32,682 nt of DNA from positions 1 to 32,682 of the forward strand of contig NZ_BCRS01000061.1 in NCBI RefSeq assembly GCF_001552715.1, in the 5' to 3' direction. The stretch is from Mycolicibacterium vaccae NBRC 14118 = CIP 105934. Lineage in GTDB: Bacteria > Actinomycetota > Actinomycetes > Mycobacteriales > Mycobacteriaceae. Shown here one piece after another: positions 15,701 through 24,317 of the stretch. A program made the position numbers and the translations under genes. The notes below the pieces were generated by a model. It ran no database searches and had not been told where the DNA came from. It was given only the letters and a program-made list of their open reading frames with translations. Positions within the stretch are counted from its first letter, which is position 1. The number at the start of each line of letters is the position of its first letter.

Positions 15701-16728
15701 CCGAGGTGGGCAGGGCTGCGACGAAGTTCGCGGCGTTCGGGCTGACGATGGTGCTGCTGACCGTCGGACTCTTCATGATCTTCGGCGAGTACCGGTCGGG
15801 ATCGACCAACCGGTACTCGGCCGTTCTCACCGACTCCTCCAGCCTGGAGCGTGGAGATTCGGTGCGGGCAGCCGGGATTCGGGTCGGCACGGTCAACGCG
15901 GTCGCGCTGCAGGGCGACGGCACCGTGGTGGTCGATTTCGACGCCGACGACCACGTCAGGCTCACCGAGAGCACCAAGGTCGCCGTGCGGTACCTCAACC
16001 TCGTCGGCGACCGTTATCTGGAGCTTCTCGACGAACCCGGCACGGCGAAGATCCAGCCACCCGGCTCCCGGATCGGTGTGGAACGCACCGAACCCGCGCT
16101 GAGTCTGGATCTGCTGCTGGGCGGGCTCAAGCCCGTCATCCGGGGCCTGAACCCCGATGACGTCAATGCGCTGACCAGCTCGCTGATCCAGATCCTGCAA
16201 GGGCAGGGCGGAAACCTGGAGTCGTTGTTCAGCAGAACGTCCTCGTTCACCAATGCGCTGGCCGACAACGGGCAGACCGTCGAGCGACTCATCGACACCC
16301 TCAACGACACCCTCACCACGGTCGCCGCGGACGGGGAGAACTTCTCCGTCGCCGTCGACCAGCTCGAACAGCTGGCCACCGGCCTGGCCCGGGAGCGCGA
16401 CCCCATCGGTGACGCCATCACCGCGCTGGACGACGGCACCGCGTCGCTGGCCGGTCTGCTGACCGAGGCCCGGCCGCCGCTGGCAGGCACGGTCGACGAG
16501 TTGAACCGGTTGGCGCCGCTGCTGTCGAACGAAACCGACTTGGCCCGACTGGATCTGGCGTTGCAGAAAACCCCGCAGAACTATCGCAAACTGGTCCGGT
16601 TGGGCTCCTACGGAAGCTGGCTGAACCTGTACATCTGCGGTGTCTCGATCCGGGTCAGCGACCTTCAGGGAAGGACCGCGCACTTCCCGTGGGTCATCCA
16701 GAACACCGGAAGGTGCGGTGAGCCCTGA
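15697..16728 (+). CDS. mceB: Mce family protein B (MlaD domain)
   Basis: 343 aa. An N-terminal membrane helix (about 8-30, FAAFGLTMVLLTVGLFMIFG) precedes the MlaD domain (about 38-115: LERGDSVRAAGIRVGTVNAVAL and VRYLNLVGDRYLEL). A heptad-rich helical region (about 150-290) follows and ends with the conserved MceB tail SYGSWLNLYICGVSI and a terminal Cys. It is one of six subunits of the lipid transport tube. ATG 15697 overlaps the mceA stop (ATGA); its own stop overlaps mceC as TGATG. Length is typical for MceB. Confidence 0.92.
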   Translation: MTEVGRAATKFAAFGLTMVLLTVGLFMIFGEYRSGSTNRYSAVLTDSSSLERGDSVRAAGIRVGTVNAVALQGDGTVVVDFDADDHVRLTESTKVAVRYLNLVGDRYLELLDEPGTAKIQPPGSRIGVERTEPALSLDLLLGGLKPVIRGLNPDDVNALTSSLIQILQGQGGNLESLFSRTSSFTNALADNGQTVERLIDTLNDTLTTVAADGENFSVAVDQLEQLATGLARERDPIGDAITALDDGTASLAGLLTEARPPLAGTVDELNRLAPLLSNETDLARLDLALQKTPQNYRKLVRLGSYGSWLNLYICGVSIRVSDLQGRTAHFPWVIQNTGRCGEP

Positions 16729-17810
16729 TGCAGAAGTACCGCGGATCGTCGCTCATCCGAGCCGGTTTCCTCGGCGCCGTCCTCATCGCGCTGGTGATCA
16801 TCGTCGGCCTGCAGCCCCAGCAGCTGTGGGCGATGGCGACGTCGGTGCGATACCAGGCGGTGTTCGCCGAAGCCGGCGGACTGACGGCGGGCAACAACGT
16901 GAAGGTCTCGGGGGTGACGGTGGGCTCGGTCTCCGACGTGGAACTCGAGCGGGGCACCGCACTCGTCACGTTCTCGGTGAACAGCTCGGTGCGCGTCGGC
17001 CGCGACACCACCGCCACGGTGGGCATCTCGACCGTGCTGGGGGAACGGGTGCTGGTGCTCAAACCGTCGGGCGGCGAGAGCCTCGGCACGATGGGCGTCA
17101 TCCCGCTGACCCGCACAGGTTCGCCCTACACGCTGACCGACGCGGTGGGGGAGTTCACCTCGAACACCGAAGCCACCGACACGGCCGCGATCAACCAGTC
17201 ACTGGACACGTTGTCCGACACCATCGAACGGATCGCGCCGCAGCTGGCGCCGACGTTCGACGGGGTGTCGCGGCTGTCGAAATCGCTGAACAGCCGCAAC
17301 GAGTCGCTCGGCGCGCTGCTGGACGCCGCCGCCGACGTCACCGGGGTGCTGTCCGAGCGCAGCGCCCAGGTCAACACGTTGCTGCTCAACGCCAACGACC
17401 TGCTGGCAGTGCTGCAGGAACGCCGGTACGCGATCGTCAACCTCCTCGCGAGTACCACCGCGGTGGCTCAACAACTGTCAGGGATGGTGGCCGACAACGA
17501 GCAGGAACTCGCGCCCACACTGGAGAAGCTGAACACGGTCGCGGAGATGCTCGAACGCAACCGGGACAACATCACAGCCTCCCTGAAGGGTCTCGCCAAG
17601 TACCAGGTGACTCAGGGTGAGGCCGTGAACAACGGGTTCTACTACAACGGGTTCGCGTCGAATCTGCTGCCCGGACCGGCGATCCAGCCGTTCCTGGACT
17701 ACGCGCTGGGCTTCCGCCGCGGCGTGAATGCCGGGCAACCCCCGGACAATGCCGGGCCGCGCGCCGAGTTCCCCTGGCCCTACAACGGTATCCCCGGAGG
17801 GTCGCGATGA
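16728..17810 (+). CDS. mceC: Mce family protein C (MlaD domain)
   Basis: 360 aa. An N-terminal membrane helix (about 8-28, IRAGFLGAVLIALVIIVGL) precedes the MlaD domain (about 38-112: LTAGNNVKVSGVTVGSVSDVEL and VGISTVLGERVLVL). A helical segment follows with repeated N/L heptads (SKSLNSRNESLGALLDAAADV). The tail holds the MceC-typical NNGFYYNGFASNLLPGP near 300 and ends RAEFPWPYNGIPGGSR. It is a structural subunit of the Mce transport tube. ATG 16728 overlaps the mceB stop as TGATG, and its stop overlaps mceD as ATGA, so expression should be coupled. Confidence 0.92.
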   Translation: MQKYRGSSLIRAGFLGAVLIALVIIVGLQPQQLWAMATSVRYQAVFAEAGGLTAGNNVKVSGVTVGSVSDVELERGTALVTFSVNSSVRVGRDTTATVGISTVLGERVLVLKPSGGESLGTMGVIPLTRTGSPYTLTDAVGEFTSNTEATDTAAINQSLDTLSDTIERIAPQLAPTFDGVSRLSKSLNSRNESLGALLDAAADVTGVLSERSAQVNTLLLNANDLLAVLQERRYAIVNLLASTTAVAQQLSGMVADNEQELAPTLEKLNTVAEMLERNRDNITASLKGLAKYQVTQGEAVNNGFYYNGFASNLLPGPAIQPFLDYALGFRRGVNAGQPPDNAGPRAEFPWPYNGIPGGSR

Positions 17811-19276
17811 CCGGACGAGTGAAGCAGGCGCCGCGCGTGCGGGCGTTGCTGCTGGCCGCGCTGGCGGTGATCGCCGTGGCGGGCGCCGGCGTGATCGTGT
17901 ACCGGCACTTCTTCAGCCCGTACACCGTGGTGGCGTATTTCCGTTCGGCGACAGCGATCTACGCCGGAGACGACGTGCGGGTCGCCGGTGTGCGGGTGGG
18001 CACTATCGAGTCCATCGAACCGCAGGGCACCCGCGCCAAGCTGACGCTGGCCATCGACCGTGACGTGCCGATCCCGGTGGAAGCCGAGGCGATCATCGTC
18101 GCCCCCAACCTGGTGTCGGCCCGGTATGTCCAGTTGACCCCCGCATGGGGCGCCACACCGGAGACCAGCGGGCCGACCATGGTCGACGGCGGCGAGATCG
18201 GGCAGGACCGCACCGCGGTCCCGGTGGAGTGGGATGAGATCAAGGAGCAGCTGACCCGTCTGGCCACCGAACTCGGGCCGCGCGGCGGCGTCTCGGAGAC
18301 CTCGCTGGGACGGTTCATCGACACCACCGCCGACGCGATGGACGGCAACGGGGACAAGTTGCGCGACACCATCACCCAGCTCTCCGGCGTCGGGCGCATC
18401 CTGGGCGAGGGCAGCGGCGACATCGTCGAGGTCATCACGCATCTGCAGACGTTCGTCACTGCGCTGCGCGACAGCAACGTCCAGATCGTCCAGTTCCAGG
18501 ACCGGCTGGCCGACGTCACCGGTGTGGTCGACGGCAGCCGTTCCGAACTCAACTCAGCCATCACCAAGTTGTCCGAAGCCGTCGGCGAGGTCCGGCGATT
18601 CGTCGAGGGATCGAGAAGCCAGACCGCCGAACAGGTGCAGCGCCTCGCCAGTGTCACGCAGGTACTGGCCGATGACAGCATGGTGCTCAAGAACATCCTG
18701 CATGCCGCGCCGAACGCGCTCGTCAACGGCTACAACATCTACAACCCCGACACCGGGGGGCCGCGCGGCTCCTTCGCGATGAACAACTTCGCCAACCCCG
18801 TGTCGCTGATCTGCTCGTCGATCGCCGCGGTCGAGAACGTCACCGCCGAAGAGTCCGGCAAGGCGTGCGCGCAGTACCTCGGTCCCGCGCTTCGGTTGAT
18901 GAACTTCAACTACCTGCCGATGCCGTTCAACGCCTACCTGGGGCCGGCGCCGCAGAACGTGATCTACTCCGAGCCCGGGCTCGCCCCGGGCGGAGGAGGG
19001 ACCCCGCCTGCGCCGGCCGAGATGCCCCCTGCGGTGTCCGCCTACACCGGCGCCGGAGACGTTCCGCCGCCGCCGGGATGGACGGACCCACCACGCCGGC
19101 CCGGCGCTTTCGCACCCGGCGGTCTGCCCGCCAACCCGTCGCCTGCGCTGTATCCCGGCGCGCCGATCCCACCCGGGGTGCCCGGCCCGCCACCCGCGCA
19201 GCCGAAGCCGACCTCCATCGCCGAGATGATGCTGCCCGCCGAGGCCGCGGCGACGCCGTCAGAAGGGAACCCGTGA
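17807..19276 (+). CDS. mceD: Mce family protein D (MlaD domain, proline-rich tail)
   Basis: 489 aa. An N-terminal membrane helix (about 10-32) precedes the MlaD domain (about 40-125: YAGDDVRVAGVRVGTIESIEP and APNLVSARYVQLTPAW). A helical region (about 140-300) and the conserved ANYLG-like module (NNFANPVSLICSSIAAVE near 325; MNFNYLPMPFNAYLGPAPQNVIYSEPGLAPG) follow. From about residue 395 the tail is dominated by Pro, Gly and Ala (PPPPGWTDPPRRPG, GVPGPPPAQPKP), probably an extended linker reaching through the cell-envelope polymer. ATG 17807 overlaps the mceC stop as ATGA. The tail is longer than in many MceD proteins but in frame and intact. Confidence 0.92.
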   Translation: MTGRVKQAPRVRALLLAALAVIAVAGAGVIVYRHFFSPYTVVAYFRSATAIYAGDDVRVAGVRVGTIESIEPQGTRAKLTLAIDRDVPIPVEAEAIIVAPNLVSARYVQLTPAWGATPETSGPTMVDGGEIGQDRTAVPVEWDEIKEQLTRLATELGPRGGVSETSLGRFIDTTADAMDGNGDKLRDTITQLSGVGRILGEGSGDIVEVITHLQTFVTALRDSNVQIVQFQDRLADVTGVVDGSRSELNSAITKLSEAVGEVRRFVEGSRSQTAEQVQRLASVTQVLADDSMVLKNILHAAPNALVNGYNIYNPDTGGPRGSFAMNNFANPVSLICSSIAAVENVTAEESGKACAQYLGPALRLMNFNYLPMPFNAYLGPAPQNVIYSEPGLAPGGGGTPPAPAEMPPAVSAYTGAGDVPPPPGWTDPPRRPGAFAPGGLPANPSPALYPGAPIPPGVPGPPPAQPKPTSIAEMMLPAEAAATPSEGNP

Positions 19277-20481
19277 TGGCACGTCCCTCCAGCAGGCAGA
19301 CGCGCCGATGGGCGGCGCTGGCATGTGCTGTGGCGCTGACCGCCACCGGGTGCTCCGTCGGTGAGTTCAGGGGCCTGAACTCGCTTCCACTCCCGGGCAC
19401 CGTCGGCACCGGACCGGACGCCGTCGTCTATCGCCTCAAACTCGCCAATGTGGGCTCGCTGGAATCCAATTCACCGGTCATGCTGAACGATGTCGTGGTC
19501 GGCGCGGTGCGCGACATGACGTTCCAGGACTGGCACGCCGAGGTCGACGTCTCGGTGAAACCCGACGTGGTGGTGCCGGCCAACGCCGTCGCCACCGTCG
19601 GGCAGACCAGCCTGCTCGGCTCGATGCACGTGGCCCTCGACCCGCCCGTCGGGGAGGAACCGGCGGGCAGACTGCAGCCGGGCGCGGAGGTCCCGCTGAA
19701 CCGATCGTCGACCTATCCGTCGACCGAGCAGACCCTGTCCTCGCTGTCGGTGGTCGTCAACGGTGGCGGGCTCACCCAGATCGGTGACATCATCAGCAAT
19801 TTCAGCGCCGCACTCGACGGGCGCCAGGACCAGATCCGCAGCCTGCTCACCCGGATGAACGACGTCGTCGGCATCCTCGACGGCCAGCGCGACAACATCA
19901 ACGCCACGATCGACGCGCTGCACCGGCTGACCGCGACGTTCGCCGGCCAGCGGGAAGTGCTCACCGCGGCACTGAAGCGGATCCCCGAAGCCCTGGAGGT
20001 GCTCAACCGGCAACGGCCTCGGATCGTGACCGCGATGCAGAAACTCGGCGAGTTCAGCGACACCGCAACGTATCTGATCGACGAATCGCAGGACGACATC
20101 GTGCGCAATCTGCGCAACCTCGAGCCGGCGGTGCGTGCCCTCGCCGACGTCGGGCCAGACCTGGCGACGGCACTGTCGTACCTGCCGACCTATCCGTACA
20201 CGCAGGAGTTCATCGACCGGGGCATCCGGGGCGATTACATGAATCAGTTCATCGTCTTCGATTTCACGATCCCGCGCCTCAAGCGCGGCATGCTGCTCGG
20301 CACCCGGTGGGGTGAGCCCGGCGCCTCCCTGGTGCCGGCGCCCGGCGATCCGTGGTACTCGTCGTACACGCTGGACCCGCTGCGGGCCCCGGTGACACCG
20401 GTCCCGGCGGAGGTGGCGACGATGCCCCCGCTCATCGATCCGCCGGCGACGGGCGGGCAACCTGCCGAAGGCGGCAACTGA
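19276..20481 (+). CDS. mceE: Mce family protein E, lipoprotein (LprK/LprN-type)
   Basis: 401 aa. The N-terminus has basic residues (RQTRRW), a hydrophobic stretch and a lipobox ending ATGC with Cys26, as expected for MceE, the lipoprotein subunit. The MlaD domain follows (about 45-125: LESNSPVMLNDVVVGAVRDM and VGQTSLLGSMHVALDPP), then a long helical region (DGRQDQIRSLLTRMNDVVGILDGQRDNINATID) and the MceE tail YPYTQEFIDRGIRGDYMNQF near 315. The start is ATG 19276 overlapping the mceD stop as TGATG; a GTG one codon earlier also exists. The stop overlaps mceF as TGATG. Confidence 0.92.
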   Translation: MARPSSRQTRRWAALACAVALTATGCSVGEFRGLNSLPLPGTVGTGPDAVVYRLKLANVGSLESNSPVMLNDVVVGAVRDMTFQDWHAEVDVSVKPDVVVPANAVATVGQTSLLGSMHVALDPPVGEEPAGRLQPGAEVPLNRSSTYPSTEQTLSSLSVVVNGGGLTQIGDIISNFSAALDGRQDQIRSLLTRMNDVVGILDGQRDNINATIDALHRLTATFAGQREVLTAALKRIPEALEVLNRQRPRIVTAMQKLGEFSDTATYLIDESQDDIVRNLRNLEPAVRALADVGPDLATALSYLPTYPYTQEFIDRGIRGDYMNQFIVFDFTIPRLKRGMLLGTRWGEPGASLVPAPGDPWYSSYTLDPLRAPVTPVPAEVATMPPLIDPPATGGQPAEGGN

Positions 20482-22028
20482 TGCTGACACGTTTCGTCCG
20501 GATCCAGTTGATCGTGTTCTCGATCGCCTCCGTGGTGGGGCTTACGACCATGGTGTTCGGCTACCTGCAGGCCCCGATGCTGCTCGGCATCGGCCGCATC
20601 GCGGTGACCCTGCACCTACCGACCACCGGCGGCCTGTACGAGTTCTCGAACGTCACCTACCGCGGCGTCGAGGTCGGCAAGGTCACCGGCATCCGGCCGA
20701 CGAGCGAGGGCGTCACGGTCACCATGTCGCTGACGACGTCGCCCCGGATCCCGGCCGACCTCAAAGCCAACGTGCGCAGCGTCTCCGCGGTCGGCGAGCA
20801 GTACGTCGACCTCGAGCCGAGCTCGGACGACGGTCCCTTCCTGGAGGACGGTTCGGTGATCACCGGTGACCGGACCTCGATTCCGCAGGCCGTCGGGCCG
20901 ATGCTGGACCAGATGAGCGGCCTCGTGGACAGCATCCCCACCGGCACGCTGACCGGTCTTCTCGACGAATCGTTCAAGGCGCTCAACGGAACCGGCTACG
21001 AACTCGGCTCACTGTTCGACTCCTCGGCACGACTGGCCGCCGACGCCAACGCCACCGGTGACCAGGTCCGCACCCTGATCGACGACAGCCGGCCGCTGCT
21101 CGACGGCCAGGCCGACAGCACCGACGCGATCACCACGTGGGCGCGCAGCCTGGCCGGGATCACCCGGCAGGTCGCCGACGACGACCAGGCGGTGCGGACC
21201 ATCCTGCAGACCGGTCCGGAAGCCGCCAACGAAGCGAGTCGACTGCTTGCGGACGTCAAACCGACACTGCCGGTGCTGATGGCCAATCTGACCACCGTCG
21301 GACAGGTCGGTGTCGCCTTCCATCCGTCGCTGGAACAGCTGCTGGTGCTGCTGCCGCCGTATCTGGCCGCGACCCAGTCCTACGGTTCGTCGCTGAACAA
21401 CCCGACGGGCATGGCGCTGTCGGAATTCAGTCTCACGCTGGGGGATCCGCCCGCCTGTACGGTCGGCTTCCTGCCGCCGTCGTCGTGGCGGTCCCCGGCG
21501 GACCTGTCCGACGTGGACACCCCCGACGGTCTGTACTGCAAGCTGCCGCAGGATTCGTCGATCGGTGTGCGCGGCACCAGGAACTTCCCGTGCATGGAGC
21601 AGCCCGGCAAGCGGGCCCCCACAGTCGAGATCTGCGAGAGCGACCGGCCGTTCGAGCCGCTGGCGATGCGCCAGCATGTGACCGGGCCGTACCCGATCGA
21701 TCCCGCGCTGATCGCGCAGGGCGTCCCGCTCGACGACCGGGTCACCTTGGACGAGGGGATCTTCGGGCCGCCCGCGGGCACGCCGATGCCCGCCCCGGCA
21801 GGCGGTGGTGCGCTTCCCGTCGCGCCCAGCGCTGTCGACACCGCGGACGGCGGGCCGTCGGTCGCGGTCGCCACCTACAACCCGGAGAGCGGACAGGTCG
21901 CAGCCCCGGACGGGACCGTGTTCACGCAGTCGAATCTTGCGGCGTCGAACCTTGCGGCGTCGAATCTTGCGGCGTCGAACCTCGCGGCCGCGGCACCCGC
22001 GGGCTGGCAGGACCTGTTCCCCAGGTGA
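20481..22028 (+). CDS. mceF: Mce family protein F (MlaD domain) with pentapeptide-like tail repeats
   Basis: 515 aa. An N-terminal membrane helix (about 6-28) precedes the MlaD domain (about 36-115: LYEFSNVTYRGVEVGKVTGI and VSAVGEQYVDLEPS). A helical region follows, then the cysteine-containing MceF module (PPACTVGFLPPSSWRSP near 328; DGLYCKLPQDS; RNFPCMEQPGKRAP). The tail has the family's terminal pattern (AVATYNPESGQ, PDGTVFTQSNLA, then WQDLFPR), but the SNLAA unit between them is repeated four times at 21930-21989. ATG 20481 overlaps the mceE stop. It is the last gene of the contiguous operon; the next gene is convergent, 6 bp away. Confidence 0.92.
   Translation: MLTRFVRIQLIVFSIASVVGLTTMVFGYLQAPMLLGIGRIAVTLHLPTTGGLYEFSNVTYRGVEVGKVTGIRPTSEGVTVTMSLTTSPRIPADLKANVRSVSAVGEQYVDLEPSSDDGPFLEDGSVITGDRTSIPQAVGPMLDQMSGLVDSIPTGTLTGLLDESFKALNGTGYELGSLFDSSARLAADANATGDQVRTLIDDSRPLLDGQADSTDAITTWARSLAGITRQVADDDQAVRTILQTGPEAANEASRLLADVKPTLPVLMANLTTVGQVGVAFHPSLEQLLVLLPPYLAATQSYGSSLNNPTGMALSEFSLTLGDPPACTVGFLPPSSWRSPADLSDVDTPDGLYCKLPQDSSIGVRGTRNFPCMEQPGKRAPTVEICESDRPFEPLAMRQHVTGPYPIDPALIAQGVPLDDRVTLDEGIFGPPAGTPMPAPAGGGALPVAPSAVDTADGGPSVAVATYNPESGQVAAPDGTVFTQSNLAASNLAASNLAASNLAAAAPAGWQDLFPR
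21930..21989 (+). repeat. Four tandem 15-bp units encoding SNLAA in the MceF tail
   Basis: Units start at 21930, 21945, 21960 and 21975. Units 1 and 3 are identical, unit 2 differs from them by one base, and unit 4 has two further changes. The alternation suggests duplication of a 30-bp pair. SNLAA fits the A(N/D)LXX rule of pentapeptide repeats. Confidence 0.9.
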
Positions 22029-22034
22029 GCAGGC

Positions 22035-22550
22035 TCAGCCGATTTTGACCAGTTTGAACGGCATGTTGATGTACACCGGCCTGTTCACCCCGCAGGCGCC
22101 GCTGACCCCGGTGGTGATGTCCTCGCCGACAAGGGTGTCCGACGTCGGGTCGGCCACCGCGCCCTCGGCGTTCATCGCCTTGAACCGGAAAACCTGAAGG
22201 CCGGGCGCCGAACTCCCGTCGGGGCAGGGGATCCAGTTCTCGACGGTGTGCTTGACGTACCAGACGCCGCTCTTCTGGTAGATCGGTGCGCTCCAACCCC
22301 ATTCGCTGTCGACTGTGCCCGTGCACTCGCCGGGATAGCTGCACTGCGTCCGGATCGTCCAGGTGCTGCGCAGGCTGGCCTGGGCGTAGAACACCTCGTT
22401 CTTCCGGGCCCGTTCGCCGTTGGACGTGGCGACGTAGGTGCCGTTGAGGCCCCAGTCCGGAGTGTCCGCTGCCGCTGTCGGCAGGCCCGCCGTCACACCG
22501 CAGATCGCCATCGCGGCGACGGTGGTCGCCAGCGCAGGTACCCGGATCAT
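22035..22550 (-). CDS. Secreted four-cysteine protein downstream of mceF
   Basis: 171 aa. A Sec signal peptide (MIRVPALATTVAAMAICGV..., cleavage near TAAA-DT) precedes a mature domain with GLNGTYVATSNG, STWTIRTQCSYPGECTG, WYVKHTVENWIPCPDG and GACGVNRPVYINMPFKLVKI. It has four mature cysteines in the same order as the protein at 11308-11757, and the same TWT-x-x-T-x-C and PF-x-LV elements. ATG 22550 has GAGGAG at 6-base spacing; TAGCCT on the minus strand (22594-22599) is a possible -10. It is convergent with mceF and separates the operon from the Mas-type genes. Function is unknown; it may be an envelope protein partnered with the transporter. Confidence 0.83.
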   Translation of the reverse strand: MIRVPALATTVAAMAICGVTAGLPTAAADTPDWGLNGTYVATSNGERARKNEVFYAQASLRSTWTIRTQCSYPGECTGTVDSEWGWSAPIYQKSGVWYVKHTVENWIPCPDGSSAPGLQVFRFKAMNAEGAVADPTSDTLVGEDITTGVSGACGVNRPVYINMPFKLVKIG

Positions 22551-22675
22551 GGCTGCTCCTCACCCCGTCGACGGCAGACGCCGGCGGCGCACGAGGCTAA
22601 CACCGGGGCGTGCGGTGCGACGGGCCGGTTTCCGCTGAGCGGACTACCCGAACCGACTCCGGCGATACCGCTGCC

Positions 22676-23095
22676 ATGCTGTCCGGCGTGCACAAGGAGA
22701 TCGCCGTCGCGGCATCGCTGACCGCCGGACTGCTCGTGTCGGCGCCGGCCGTACAGGCCGACCCGCCTGCGCTGCGACAGGTCACCTACACCGTGACCTC
22801 GATGCAGGCGGTCACCGCCGAGATCTACTACCGCGACACCGATCCGCCGACCTGGGCCGACTACAGCCACAACCCGTACCGCTTCAGCCCGAAGGCGCGG
22901 GTCGACATCGGACCCCACCAGCCGTGGGTGCTCAGCGTGGCGTTGGTCGACGCGGACCGCTGGGCGATGGTGTCGGCGACCGCTGGACCGCATGTGGGGG
23001 ACCCCCAGATCAGGTGCGAGCTGGCCGTCGACGGGGTGGTGGTCGCCACCGGGGAAGGGCCGCGGGGCGCACTGTGCTCACTGCGGCACTGGTGA
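22676..23095 (+). CDS. Secreted MmpS-like protein
   Basis: 139 aa. An N-terminal hydrophobic signal (about 6-27, ending in QADPP) precedes a short beta-sandwich-like domain. VTYTVTSMQAVTAEIYYRD, PWVLSVALVDADRWAMVSATA and IRCELAVDGVVVATGEGPRGALCSLRHW match the pattern of the MmpS extracytoplasmic domain (Tyr-Thr-Val start, C-x-L-x-VDG-x-V near the end and a second cysteine). MmpS proteins accompany MmpL lipid exporters, but no MmpL gene is present. ATG 22676 is used; GTG 22688 (MHKEIAVAA) is an alternative, and neither has a convincing Shine-Dalgarno. The assignment is by pattern only. Confidence 0.7.
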   Translation: MLSGVHKEIAVAASLTAGLLVSAPAVQADPPALRQVTYTVTSMQAVTAEIYYRDTDPPTWADYSHNPYRFSPKARVDIGPHQPWVLSVALVDADRWAMVSATAGPHVGDPQIRCELAVDGVVVATGEGPRGALCSLRHW

Positions 23096-23117
23096 CGCCG
23101 CCCGCTGGGTGGGAAGG

Positions 23118-23139
23118 CGCCGCCGGCACTGCGGCGGCG
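23118..23139 (+). terminator. Possible hairpin terminator after the MmpS-like gene
   Basis: CGCCGCC (23118-23124) and GGCGGCG (23133-23139) form a perfect 7-bp stem with an 8-base loop, 22 bases after the stop codon and followed by GGTCTT. TACCGT (23145-23150) downstream fits a -10 box for the Mas-type genes, so a transcription boundary here is plausible. Confidence 0.35.
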
Positions 23140-23197
23140 GGTCTTACCGTGCCGTCGAAGGGTCGCCGCACCAGCCGGGGACGAAGGGAATGCACAG

Positions 23198-23767
23198 ATG
23201 TCGAAGGTCGACGCAGAGGCCCCGCAGGCAGAAGCTGAGCAGGTGGAAGCCGTGGGCCCGGTTACCTCCGGCGGTCGCCGCCGGCCGCGGTGGCCGGTCG
23301 TGGCCGGTGTCGCGGCGGTGCTGTGCTCGGTCGTCATGGCGGCAGCCAGCGGCCACATCCTGTGGGAGCACCGCAACCAGGCGCGGGATCAGCAGAACCG
23401 GGCCGAGTTCGTCGCCGCCGCGAAACAGATCGTCGTCACCTTGATGTCGATCGACTTCCGCGACCCGCAGGCCGGTGTGCAGCGCATCCTCGACAACTCT
23501 GCCGATCCGTTCCGTACCGAATTCCAGAGCGGTGCCGAGGACTTCGTCCAGTTGTCGACCGATGCCGGGGTCACCACGAAGGCCACCGCGAACGCCGCAG
23601 CCGTGCGATCGGCCACCACGGAATCGGCGGTGGTCCTGGTCGCGGCCACATCCACGGTGACCACCGCCGACGGTGTCGCCGAAGCCCCGCGCAGTTGGCG
23701 GCTCGCCGTGGACCTGCAGCGCGACGGAGACCGGATCAAGATGTCGAAAGTCGAGTTCCTCCAGTGA
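23198..23767 (+). CDS. Mce-associated membrane protein (Mas-type), first
   Basis: 189 aa. A cytosolic N-terminus rich in Glu/Ala (1-27) and an RRRPRW stretch precede one membrane helix (about 34-54, VVAGVAAVLCSVVMAAASGHIL). An extracytoplasmic domain follows with QNRAEFVAAAKQIVVTLMSIDFRDPQAGVQRILDNS and FRTEFQS, the hallmark of Mce-associated proteins (NTF2/VirB8-like fold). These accessory proteins stabilise or assist Mce transporters. ATG 23198 has GAAGGGA about 9 bases upstream. It overlaps the next gene by GTGA. Mas genes normally follow mceF directly; here two other genes intervene. Confidence 0.88.
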   Translation: MSKVDAEAPQAEAEQVEAVGPVTSGGRRRPRWPVVAGVAAVLCSVVMAAASGHILWEHRNQARDQQNRAEFVAAAKQIVVTLMSIDFRDPQAGVQRILDNSADPFRTEFQSGAEDFVQLSTDAGVTTKATANAAAVRSATTESAVVLVAATSTVTTADGVAEAPRSWRLAVDLQRDGDRIKMSKVEFLQ

Positions 23768-24288
23768 CCGTCGATAGTGCTCCCCGGCGCACGGCCCGGC
23801 CTCCGGTGTCCCGCTGGCGTCTGCTCGTCGTGTCGGCTCTGTTGATCGCCTCGGCCACGGTGCTGACGACGCTCTACGTCACGCAGTACCGCGTCGACCG
23901 CCAGACAACTCCCGCCGCGGAAGAAGCGGTGGTGGAGGCGGTCTCCGAGGCGACCGAGGCCCTGCTGTCGTACGGCCCCGGCACCATCGACACCGACCTC
24001 AGCGCCACAGGATCGTTGACGACCGGCGAGTTCGCGACGTACTACGGAAAATTCACCGAGAACGTCGTCGCACCCGCGGCACGCGAGCGCGGCGTCACAG
24101 CCCAAGCCCGCGTCATCGATTCAGCCCTGATAGAACTTCATCCCGATCAGGCCAAGGTCCTCGTGTTCCTGAATCAGGCGACGACCAGCCGCGAGCGACC
24201 GGAGCCCGCGGTGACGGCCAGCAGCGTCATCGTGAGCGCGACCAAGGTCGAGGGCGACTGGCGCATCTCCGCACTGGATCCCGTGTAG
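23764..24288 (+). CDS. Mce-associated membrane protein (Mas-type), second
   Basis: 174 aa, read from GTG 23764, which overlaps the preceding stop codon as GTGA. A short basic N-terminus precedes a single membrane helix (about 18-40, WRLLVVSALLIASATVLTTLYV) and an extracytoplasmic domain. That domain has AVVEAVSEATEALLSYGPGTIDTDL, FATYYGKFTENVVAPAARERGVTAQARVIDSAL and VEGDWRISALDPV, the standard ending of Mce-associated proteins. It probably forms a pair with the first Mas-type protein, like Mas4A/Mas4B beside mce4. Longer in-frame extensions upstream only shadow the first gene. Confidence 0.88.
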   Translation: MTVDSAPRRTARPPVSRWRLLVVSALLIASATVLTTLYVTQYRVDRQTTPAAEEAVVEAVSEATEALLSYGPGTIDTDLSATGSLTTGEFATYYGKFTENVVAPAARERGVTAQARVIDSALIELHPDQAKVLVFLNQATTSRERPEPAVTASSVIVSATKVEGDWRISALDPV

Positions 24289-24317
24289 GGCACGACGCCA
24301 GGGACCGGCGATGTCCG

